Shown: piece after piece, positions 55,384 through 64,000 of the stretch
Layout of the letters: every line of letters starts with the position of its first letter
Position numbering within the stretch: the first letter of the stretch is position 1
Assembly (NCBI RefSeq): GCF_904849725.1
Contig: NC_058520.1
Location: 319,497,186-319,561,185, forward strand
Length of the DNA: 64,000 bases
Direction: 5' to 3'
Origin: Hordeum vulgare subsp. vulgare
Lineage: Eukaryota > Streptophyta > Magnoliopsida > Poales > Poaceae
Notes under the pieces: model-generated
What the model was told of the DNA's origin: nothing
Seen by the model: only the letters and a program-made list of their open reading frames with translations
The model's database searches: none
Program-made: the position numbers and the translations under genes

Positions 55384-58300
55384 ATGGCACACCCACCTCC
55401 ACCTCCGTCTCCACCATCCATCGGCGATCTACTGGTCTCACCGTCAACTAGGATCGTCGCTCCGATCATCTTTTCGCGCTTCTCCTTGGGATTATGGATT
55501 CATCCATCTTAGATGGGTCCTCATGGTGGCTCTACCCTTGGCTTGTATTTCTCCAAGGGGTTCTCTTTTGCCGATGAGATCTGCGGATCTACAGGTCTTA
55601 TGGTTCATTCTATGGAGGGTTTTGGGTCTTTCACATTGATTGTCTCTTTCAGTAGACCCACTTTCCAATTGAATGAAGCCTCAGTTACTGCTTCGCTTGA
55701 ACCAGTCATTGGGGGTTCGGCCATTGATCTTGGAGTGTTACAGGTGGAGGACAATGTTTTCTCTTTTAACGTTTCCTCCAAGCAGGTTGGATTTATAATT
55801 ACTCGACTGCGTTCATATTCTTGTTCAGATTTCAAATGCTTCTTTCATCTTTGGGGGAATGGAGGACCTAATTGGGCCAGAGAATTTCACATTTGTAAGA
55901 AAGAATGCGACATTGAATGGATTTTGATAAGTCCTTCCAAGCGACATGCAGCTTTCGGATTATGGGCCATGCATAAATCTCCTATGCGTTCATCTTTTAA
56001 GAAGCGGGATTCTATGCAGAAAAATTTATCGTTTGCTACCATTCAGAATTATCCTCTATGCCGTGGGTACACATATGCGGTGACTCAGAATGAAATTAAT
56101 GTGCTCTCTAAGGATGCATGCTATTCTTTCTCTACCCATGAGCGGGTGATTATTCGTCCTCCTCCACCAACAACAATCAATTGGACAATATCTCACCCAC
56201 ATATTGTGTTTGGGTATGTTTCTTCCCCTCTGATGTCTTCTCCATCGCTGATGTCATATCCGGCAAGGGTGGCTTCTCCGGTGAGTGATTTTTCGATGAG
56301 ATCTACCTCCCCTTCAGCTTTGGTAGATACGGACATCGTGGCACCTGTCATGCCCGAGTTCAACTACGGGAATGTAGGATTTTCATATCTTTGGACGGTA
56401 ATGAAACTCGGGATGGGCTAGAGTCTTCTCACTCGGCCCAAACATCTAATCTTGATGATGTTTTTGTTCCTTCCACCCAAGATGCAGAGGATTCTTTTAA
56501 TAATTTGAATTCTGATATGGCTCCAAAAAAATTATCGTGTCAGGTTTGTTCCAAGGAGGGACACTTTGCGAGTAACTACCCCACAATATTTATTTGCATG
56601 GCATGCTCAAAGGTAGGCCATCACTGAAAGTCTTGCGCGACGCATGCTTGGGACATGGGTCTCGTTTGGAGGGAGAAACCGCCGGAGCCGGATTTTCCGG
56701 GACCCACTTCCATTACTCCAACAAGACATATCCACGATGCTTCGTGCTCTTCCCCATCTAGTCCCATCGCTAGCCAGCCACAACCACCATCTTGCCCTCC
56801 GTCATAGACCCCCTCCTCCATCGCCAAAAAAAAACTCCAGAGAAAATGGCCAACTTGCGGCTTAACCCCTAGTGATTTCTGCCGGCAGGGCATGAGATCA
56901 TCGATGGTGGTCACCTCAGACTTCCTGGACCTTCGTCTCTCTCCCCACTCGAGTCCAGCGTGACCATGAATAGGTCGTCATTGCGGAGGTAATGTTGCTT
57001 CCTACACCCAATGAGATAGGTTTTTTGAGGGAAGAGGTGGTCTAGTTGCTTGAGCAGAGGGGGTACTGGTCATGTTAGCACAGCCTTGGATTTCCGGTAT
57101 CGGTCTGTTTCGTTTGCATGATGTGGGAGTGCGCTTTGCTCTGCTTCACCTTCCTCCTATTGCTATGGGGATGATAGATTTTTCAGATTCATGAAGCATG
57201 ACGAGGGATTAGGATACCGAGGGGCTGAGTGTTTTCTTGATGCATGTCTGATGTTCCTGGTGTTCCTCTCGATCTGCGCACAACTGAATATCTATGTGCG
57301 GCAGTTAACACTTTTTGGAAGTTTCACTACTGGATTAATGATGGTCCCTACCTAGCAAGAACCATTGTTTTTTGCTTCGTTCCCTGACGATATTTTGGTC
57401 CCTAGGGATGTGGTCTTTAGTGACTATGCCACCAGAGGAGGAGCCAGGGTGTCTTGGATTGTCCCCTGTTATATATTGGGGGTAACTTTTGCCCATCAAA
57501 TGCCTGACGGTGAAGATCCTATGCCAGTGAATGGTAACCGGCATCCTCTGCCAGGAGCACCGTTTCCAGAGCCCACAACTTTGCTCTCCCAGCATACCCT
57601 GCTCTGGAATGGAATGATCCTCCCCCAGTCCCACCACCTATGAACTAAGAGGTATCCTGACAACTAGGGTCATGGTCACTGGGGTGATGCCAAAGTGCAA
57701 GAATCTCCACACCATTAGGAAGAAGACCATCCACTTCAGGATCAAGAATCCATTGTGATTGATCAGCCATCTGCTACAGTGTCAGAGAACAACTTCAATG
57801 CACAACATCAGCAAGATTAGAAGGATCATCTGCACAAAGACTAGATGCAGAATGATCAGGATGAGGAGGAGCCAGTGCAAGAGGAGCAACAACATGATGA
57901 GCATATGCAGAATGACCGAAAGTTGGCAATTGTTCCATACCGACCGCCCGTGGTAAATGATCAATAAATAATTTTTGGAGCTATCAGGATGTTTTATGGG
58001 ACTCCCCTACCTCCACAGCTTGCTTGGAAGAGACCTTTTGAGACTCTGCTACAAGGTCAGATGTTTTTTGATGTCCCAAAGCCTCTGTCTGTCAAACCTA
58101 TGCCCCAGTCATCCTCTCCAACAGGAACTGGGCCCTTGCTTTTGACGACGTTCAGGTTTTGTATCGTATACAATGGAGGGAAGATTCTTCTAGCAGGCCC
58201 ACTACTATGCTTTTGTTGCCTCAGTTGGATGCCCCTTCTGATGCACCCGTGGAGGAGGATATTGTTGTTGTCCCTCTGGAAGATAAACCTATCCACTTCG

Positions 58301-58638
58301 AGGTTATCTCAACGATGAAAGGTAAATCAAAGACTAAAACTCCTCTAGTGGAAAAACAGGTGCGGAGATGAACTAGAGGTTCAGTTCGGCGAGATGGCTT
58401 CAAGCATGTAATCTTTGAGTTAGCATCAGAGCCAAAGAAGAAGAAGCCTTGCAGTAGGCCTATCCAGGAGGCCAACTCCTCAGGGTTGGAGAGTACAAAA
58501 GGAGATGTCCCACCACCCACCCCGATCAAGGCGCTTCAGGTGATTCAGCATCATCTTGGAATTGAGGAAGGCAAGCTCTCGGAGGAGCATATTATGGCTA
58601 CCGATGCAACCAAGCCATATGTGGTTGCTGATGATTAA
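55384..58638 (+). pseudogene. LINE ORF1 (nucleic-acid-binding protein)
   Basis: Start at ATG 55384 (MAHPPPPPSPPSIGDLLVSP) with an in-frame TAG at 55510-55512, then open to 56420. After a frameshift the reading goes on from about 56391 with two zinc knuckles: CQVCSKEGHFASNYP (56538, last Cys changed to Tyr) and CMACSKVGHH (56595) with a stop before KSC. Pro-rich stretches follow, then a conserved block (FASFPDDILVPRDVVFSDYA, about 57371) and an acidic tail ending at 58638. Plant L1-type ORF1 proteins bind the element RNA; the knuckles support that. About 1080 codons if repaired; several frame changes. Confidence 0.7.
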
Positions 58639-58842
58639 CAGAACTTCTCTACAACGGGTCTGGTGCGCCCATAAGTGTGCCTTTCTATGTTTGTTCTATC
58701 TCTGTCGTCCAAAACTATGAGTTATTGTGATTTCTCGTAAGTTTGTGTGAGTACTCTGTCATGACATGTTATCTTTTGGCATGTCTATATGTCGCTTGTT
58801 ACTATGTAACTCGTTGATGGCTACTTCTTACATGAGCTATTA

Positions 58843-61800
58843 ATGAATAGTCACAAGCATAGAAATTGGAATGTACTATGTTGGAATGTTCGAGGGCTAA
58901 ACTCTCCGGCTAGGCACAGAGTCGTGCGACAAAAGATGGAGGAAAGTCAATGTGTTGTCGCATGCTTCCAGGAAACTAAGTGTGGTTCGTATACACTTCA
59001 GGAGATTTGGTCTTTTTGCCCAAGACAATATGATCATTTTTCTTTTGCCCCTTCTAATGGTGCTTCGGGGGGTCTCTTGGTGGTTTGGAATTCTGCAATT
59101 CTTCAGGGTGATTTAATGGAGATACAATCATTTGCAATGGTAATTAAGTTCACCTCCAAAGTGAGCGCAGACGCTTGGACATTAGTTAATGTTTATGGGC
59201 CATGTGAGGGGGAATTAAGAGACATTTTTGTTGAGTGGCTATATATTTGCAAATTTCTTTTGAGGAGACTTGGCTTCTGTTGGGAGATTTTAATTTTATT
59301 CGATCCCATGATAACAGAAATCTCCGTTGTGGGGATATGAATGATAATCCTTTTCTAGAAAAACTAGACTAGTTGAATTACCTATTAAAGGTAGATCATA
59401 CACTTGGTCTAATATGCAGGATAACCCTTTTCTAGAAAAACTAGACTAGTTCTTTACTTCCACTAATTGGATCTCATGTTACCCCATGACTAAAGTTTTT
59501 CCTTTGTCCAGAACTACTTCTGATCATGTGCCATGTGTGGTGGTCATCACCACATCAATCCCCAAAACCACTATCTTTAGATTCAAGAATTATTGGACCA
59601 AGTTGGAGGGTTTCTTGGAATATCTTGCCAAATCCTGGATTAAGCCCTCTTATAAGAGAGATCCTGCAGCTATTCTCACTCACAATCTTAAAACTATGAG
59701 ACATGATCTCAAGCATTGGAAATTGGGAATCTCAAAGATGAAAATTGTAGTTGACAAATGTAATAAGGTGATTGAATGGATTGACAGTTTGGAGGAGCTC
59801 AGATCCCTCTTCAGGAAGAAATTGAATTTAGAAAGATTGTCAAGGAACACCTCTAGAATTTATTACATTTGCAGTTTCTCTACTAGAAAAAGAGGTGTAC
59901 GATATGGTCAATCAAGGTAGGGGAAGAGAATACTAAGATCTTCCATGCCATGGCCTCTGAGAGACATAGAAGAAACTCTATTGCCAACCTGACCATGGCT
60001 GATGGCAAAGTGATTTCAGAGCATAGTCAATTGGAGGGGATTTTATGGTCTTCATATAAAGGACGAATGGGCACAACTAAAGGTATCAATATTGGTTTTG
60101 ATTTACCAAGTATTATCAAGTAGATGCAGATATTAGATGGGTTACTATTCCATTCACCAATGAGGAAATGGACCAAGTTATCAAATGCATGCCTGTGGAC
60201 AAGGTGCTAGGTCCAGATGGTTTCAATGGTTTGTTCCTCAAAATGTGCTGGCACATTGTTAAACTTGAATTTTATGCACTTACTCATCACCTTTTTCAAG
60301 GAAAAGCAAATCTGGAAAGTCTGAACAACTGATTTATCACACTGATTCCAAAGAAAGCCACACTAGAGTTTGTTGGGGACTACAGGCAACATCCTTGACA
60401 GGTGTGGGTATCAAATTCCTAACCAAGATGGCTGCTAATATATGGCAAGCTGTCATTCTTGATTGCCTTCATAAAAACGGTATGTATTTATCAAGAATAG
60501 AACCATTCAGAATTGCATCGGATGGACCCTGGAATATTTGCATCAATGCCATCAGTCCAAAACACCAATTCTTATCCTTAAACTAGATTTTGAGAAAGCT
60601 TTTGACTCTATTGAACATGGGGTCCTCCTGGATATCCTTAAGTATAAAGGGTTCAACAGCAAAGGGAGAGGATGGATTCATCAAATCCTCACCTCGGGGT
60701 CATCTTCCATTCTTCTTAATGGTGTTCCTGGAAATCATTCTCACTACACGTCTAGTGTTAGACAGGGAGATTCCATCTCCCCTTTACTCTTTGTTCTTGC
60801 GGCGGATTTTCTACAGTATGTTATTAATGATATGTTAGCCAAGGGTCACATTCAGTTACCAATCCCATGTCATGACAAGGATTTTTCTCTTGTCTAGTAT
60901 GCTGATGACACTTTGATCGTGTTCCCTGATGAGGAAGGGCGGTTAAAGGCTCTGAAAGAGATGCTTCAGATTTTCACTAGATCAATAGGCCTACACATTA
61001 ACTTTGAGAAATCATCAATGGTGCCAATTAATGTCTCCTCAGAGGAAATTGTGAGACTTGCTCAGGTTTTTGGATGTAAAGTTAGTTCTATGCCTTTTAC
61101 ATATCTTGGATTGCCGGTTGGCACATCACCGCCCAAGATGGAGCACCTGATTCCTCTTGTTTCATGCATGAAACGGAGGATGTCCTCTAGCTCCTCTTCC
61201 TGGCTCAAGGAGTACGGCTGCGATACTTGAACTCTTCTCTATCCTATTTGCCAAATTTTTTTTCCTCTATGGTCTTTCTATCCCTCCAGGAATTCTCAAG
61301 CAGCTAGAAAGGATTCAGAGGCAATGTTTGTGGAGAAGTAATAGAAAGGAGCATTCACCATATCCGGCTGCTTGGGAATTGATTTGCAGACCAAAGAACA
61401 AGGGTGGATTGGGTATTCTAAACCTGGGTCTACAAAATGCAGCTCTGCTCCTGAAACATGCCAACAAATTTCTTAACATAATGGGTCGGCCTTGGGTTTA
61501 GGTGATGTGGAACACTTACTACCATGACCGGGTACCACAAGGAACTGAGCCATGTGGATCATATTGGTGGAAGAGTATTCTGTAGTTATTGGACAACTAT
61601 AGGGAGGTCACTTGGGTGCAAGTAAAGTAGGGAGATATTGTCCTCTTTTGGCATGACAAATGGAACATTGGCAACTCAGTTTTTCCTCACAAAGAGAGAT
61701 TTCCTAGACTATTTTCATATGTCAAGGATCCTTGGACCAAGGTCAAAGATGGACTAAACACCGAGGATCTATCCCCCTAGTTCAGTTTGCCTCTCTCTGA

Positions 61801-62353
61801 GCAGGCTTAGTTGGAGTTGTCCACACTTCAAGCTTCCCTCCAGGATTTTCAACCCAGTTCAAGCCAGAATGATGTCTGGGCTTGGATGGAAACATCTAAA
61901 CCTTATACCCCAAAGGCTTTCTACTCCCATGTGCATAGGGACCAAACTTGTAACCCTCTGCGGAATATGATATGGGCTAGTTCTTGCACATTGAAGATCA
62001 AGATCTTTGCGTGGATGCTGATCATGGACAAGTTGAATACCAAGAACATGGTAGAAAGAAGGCATTGTCACATGGATGATGGGGTCAATTGTAGAATTTG
62101 TCATGCACAAGTAAGAGAAGATAGGGATCATCTATTCTTCAGCTGCCTCTTCAGTAGCAGAATTTGGAATTATTTGCAAATTTTGTGGGGTGATACAAAT
62201 GATATGGAAGTTGTTGTCTCCCATTCTAAAAGTTTCTTCCAACACCCTTTTTTCTCTGAGATGGTGTTCATTGCATGTTGGCATATTTGGCTAGTCATAA
62301 ATGCCAAGGTATTCCAGAATGTTTGGCCTAGATTTGCTGCCTTGAAGTCATGA
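58843..62353 (+). pseudogene. LINE ORF2 (endonuclease, reverse transcriptase, zf-RVT)
   Basis: Start MNSHKHRNWNVLCWNVRGLN. Endonuclease motifs: CWNVRGLN, CFQETK (catalytic Glu), VNVYGPC, GDFNFIRSHDN in the next frame (about 59285), and SDHVPC (about 59520). Reverse transcriptase: LDFEKAFDSIEH (about 60580), RQGDSISPLLF (about 60762), and YADDT at 60898-60912, preceded directly by a TAG. C-terminal zinc-finger domain (zf-RVT) in the 180-codon open piece 61811-62353, with CRICHAQV and HLFFSC. It nicks the target and copies the RNA in place. Many stops and frameshifts make it inactive. Confidence 0.85.
59340..59450 (+). repeat. Short direct duplication inside LINE ORF2
   Basis: CCTTTTCTAGAAAAACTAGACTAGTT occurs in two copies about 73 bases apart (starting near 59348 and 59425; described here by its key TTTTCTAGAAAAACTAGACT core). 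The second copy is where related LINEs have this sequence, so the first probably replaced or was inserted into the original. Confidence 0.7.
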
Positions 62354-62579
62354 TTTATAACTCACATGTCCCTTATGGCACATAAGATCAAGGCTAAGTT
62401 CAAAGAGGACCTACTCATATAGGTCTCTTTCTTACCACCTTAAATATAGACAGTTTTTAGGTTAGGCTCCTTCTCCCTTCTACTTTACTTTCAGTTATCG
62501 AGGTAACCATGTACTTATTGTAATCTACTTTTTGGCTATGGGGGGTTTTGCACTTGAAGTGTTCGGTCAACAAAAGTTG

Positions 62580-62702
62580 GAGGGCCCATTCATAATTGCC
62601 AATGTCCTGACAGGAGAAGCTTATCGCCTGCGTAACCCGGAGGATAATCGCCTCGAGCCAAATCCATGGAATGCAGCTCGCCTTCGGTGTTTCTATGGCT
62701 AG
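62580..62702 (+). pseudogene. C-terminal end of the Gypsy integrase
   Basis: After the LINE the reading resumes with EGPFIIANVLTGEAYRLRNP and ends NPWNAARLRCFYG before a TAG at 62700-62702. It is open throughout. The target duplication GAGGGCCC (55309-55316 and 62580-62587) joins it to the upstream fragment. This is the usual C-terminus of Tat-type integrase. Confidence 0.85.
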
Positions 62703-63599
62703 ACCGATATCACTGTCTTCTTTATGCCATTACTTTTTTTCCTTTCTTCAAGTTTTTCTTGTTTTACTTGTGTAGGATCACTTAACTTTCCCTAGGATAT
62801 GTTCGGTTGCTTCAAGCATTTATCTAAACACATTCATGATAAATAAAGTGTCTACAGCCGATAGCACCTAGGGGCTTCTATAAGGAAGCCGATCAAAGTA
62901 TATATTTCTCCTACTTCTTTATGTACTATATGCCCCAACTGAACACTGATTTATGCAAATATATGCATCAATTGGACTTTAGATTCTTGCAATGATGGGT
63001 TACCTTCTTCTTGTGCTTACCCCCTACATTCCCAAGTGTTTGGCTAGGGGGTAAAGGGAGCACATCTGAAATTGTTACAACCGGTTCATCCGAATACGTA
63101 CCTCACACGGGTGAAGCCAAAATCTAGCATTATTTAAGATACAACTTGGTCGGCTGGAAATTAGGTTCATATAATCGGAAATCTTTGCCACAAAAGGGGA
63201 TTATTCATCCCGAAGTAGCAGTTATCCGCACTTCAAGGATACATAGCTATAACATCTTTGTTTTCTGTAGTAGCCCGAAGTAAGGAACCCATCAAGGAAC
63301 TATTTTCTTTGGAAGTTGTTTCTTACGTATTATAGTAATATAACATAACCCTACCTTGCCCTCTCTGTCTATTCGCACCACATGGCCGGATTGCCTAGTT
63401 CTCAAAAATTAGCTCTTGTTACCACATGATACATAGTATAGAACACTGCCCTGTTATTAACAGGGGAGGTAGAAGTCGATGGCTGGTTAAAGACAAAGTA
63501 TTCAAACACGAAAGGAAGTGTCTTGATACACGAATACAAAATTGCATATAATCACGTGCTAGGCAATTGGTCGAGATTATCTATTATGACATCTAAGGT
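62703..63599 (+). other. 3' spacer of the Gypsy element
   Basis: Non-coding on both strands. The stretch near 63040-63130 (GGTAAAGGGAGCACATCTGA, AACCGGTTCATCCGAATACG) is usual in this Triticeae family. No LTR boundary is evident. Confidence 0.5.
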
Positions 63600-64000
63600 T
63601 CAGACTTCTTTCGAAATGTAGGTGGAGGGCATCACTTCGTCATACACCAGACAAAGAGGAATCTCTTTGCCATCCAGCCCTCCTAGACCAACTAGGGCCA
63701 TGTGCTTTGGATTAAGTTCGGTAAATCGGGTCTTCACCATACCCATGCTCCCGAGCTCCTTCGTGGCAGGCCGAAGTCTTCCACAGCTCGAAACGACTCC
63801 AGGCTCCTTTGAACCGCTCAGCAAGCCCGTCCATTCCTTGCGGAGGACTTTATTCAGCCATAGTGCCTTGACCATACTCCTCATAGCCTTTCAAGCTCGC
63901 TCATGCACAATGGACAACTCCTTCAATAGGCTGCTTGAAAGAGCTAGCCTCTTCCTTGTGACGTCCAGTCAAGAGACCTGATCAAAGCGAATTGCATGTA
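63600..64000 (-). pseudogene. Antisense extra ORF of the Gypsy element
   Basis: 94 codons open on the minus strand from 63884 (VKTRFTELNPKHMALVGLGG, CLVYDEVMPS); the same frame continues to the right beyond a stop at about 63885-63900 towards the window edge. Antisense ORFs between pol and the 3' LTR are known from Tat-lineage elements. The product's function is not known; the block is conserved in wheat relatives as I remember it. It is truncated by the window and carries at least one stop. Confidence 0.55.

Larger units (their letters stand above)
55317..62579 (+). mobile_element. Full-length LINE (L1-type) inserted in the Gypsy integrase
   Basis: ORF1 (55384-58638) and ORF2 (58843 to about 62353), flanked by the 8-bp duplication GAGGGCCC (55309-55316, 62580-62587). 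Including mismatched bases the duplication may be about 14 bp, normal for LINEs. The 3' end is A-rich only over a few bases (CAACAAAAG) and lacks a long poly(A). Having both ORFs and a 5' UTR is less common than 5'-truncated LINE copies. Stops and frameshifts show it is inactive. Confidence 0.85.
53468..64000 (+). mobile_element. Tat-lineage Gypsy element, 3' half, split by a LINE
   Basis: Pol remnants from the RT/RNase H boundary through integrase run to 55316, are interrupted by the LINE, and finish at 62580-62702. A long 3' spacer with an antisense ORF follows to the window end; the 3' LTR is not reached. RNase H and integrase sequence style and the antisense ORF fit Tat-lineage elements such as the wheat Fatima type (tentative). 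The 5' part of the element is missing: homology begins abruptly near 53468. Confidence 0.8.

Overview
The window looks like repeat-filled intergenic DNA from a large grass genome, most likely a Triticeae species (wheat, barley or Aegilops). No database was searched. This rests on recognising, from memory, an Angela/BARE-type Copia LTR, Athila-type Gypsy elements with the 'AAGCTTGGGGATGCC' motif, a Sirevirus (Maximus/Barbara-like) Copia element, a CACTA transposon whose ends carry TTTGCCGTC repeats, a Tat-lineage Gypsy element and a Stowaway MITE. I found no intact host gene, no tRNA and no prokaryotic-style organisation. Family names are best matches, not verified assignments.

Layout. (1) 1-5487, minus strand: 5' part of an Angela/BARE-like Copia element; 5' LTR 3670-5487, primer-binding site, decayed gag and integrase. 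(2) 5488-9077: non-coding; a possible Gypsy PPT/LTR start at 6147 and a possible Helitron 3' end at 9076. (3) 9078-12031, minus strand: Athila-like gag-protease fragment lacking reverse transcriptase. (4) 12032-19227, plus strand: non-autonomous Athila-like element with a truncated left LTR, several small ORFs (one with a CX2CX4HX4C knuckle) and a right LTR interrupted at 19227. (5) 19228 to about 48310, plus strand: a Sirevirus-type Copia element with gag, pol, an internal promoter and an envelope-like ORF. A solo LTR of the same family (28989-30349, antisense) and a complete 13.7-kb CACTA element (31573-45292, TSD ACA) interrupt the envelope-like ORF. (6) 48311-50245: about four copies of a ~500-bp tandem repeat. 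(7) 50246-53467: a 5S rRNA-like relic, TG-rich tandem repeats, a Stowaway-like MITE and two small ORFs of unknown function. (8) 53468-64000, plus strand: 3' half of a Tat-lineage Gypsy element, split by a full-length LINE (55317-62579) and carrying an antisense extra ORF at its 3' side.

How it fits together. Most units are nested: Sirevirus into an Athila LTR, solo LTR and CACTA into the Sirevirus, LINE into the Gypsy integrase. For the solo LTR, the CACTA and the LINE, matching target duplications and resumption of the host element on the far side support the order. Almost all coding regions carry stops and frameshifts. The best preserved coding unit is the CACTA Ptta/TNPA-like gene, where a multi-exon model with canonical splice sites contains only one stop. 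The most unusual structures are a seven-unit ~440-bp array in the CACTA element whose units fold as purine/pyrimidine inverted repeats, a TATA-bearing palindrome plus a ~217-bp inverted repeat upstream of the CACTA transposase gene, a TATA box and 5'-UTR intron ahead of the Sirevirus envelope-like ORF, and an AAATTCCTCAA word repeated in all three reading frames across the Sirevirus.
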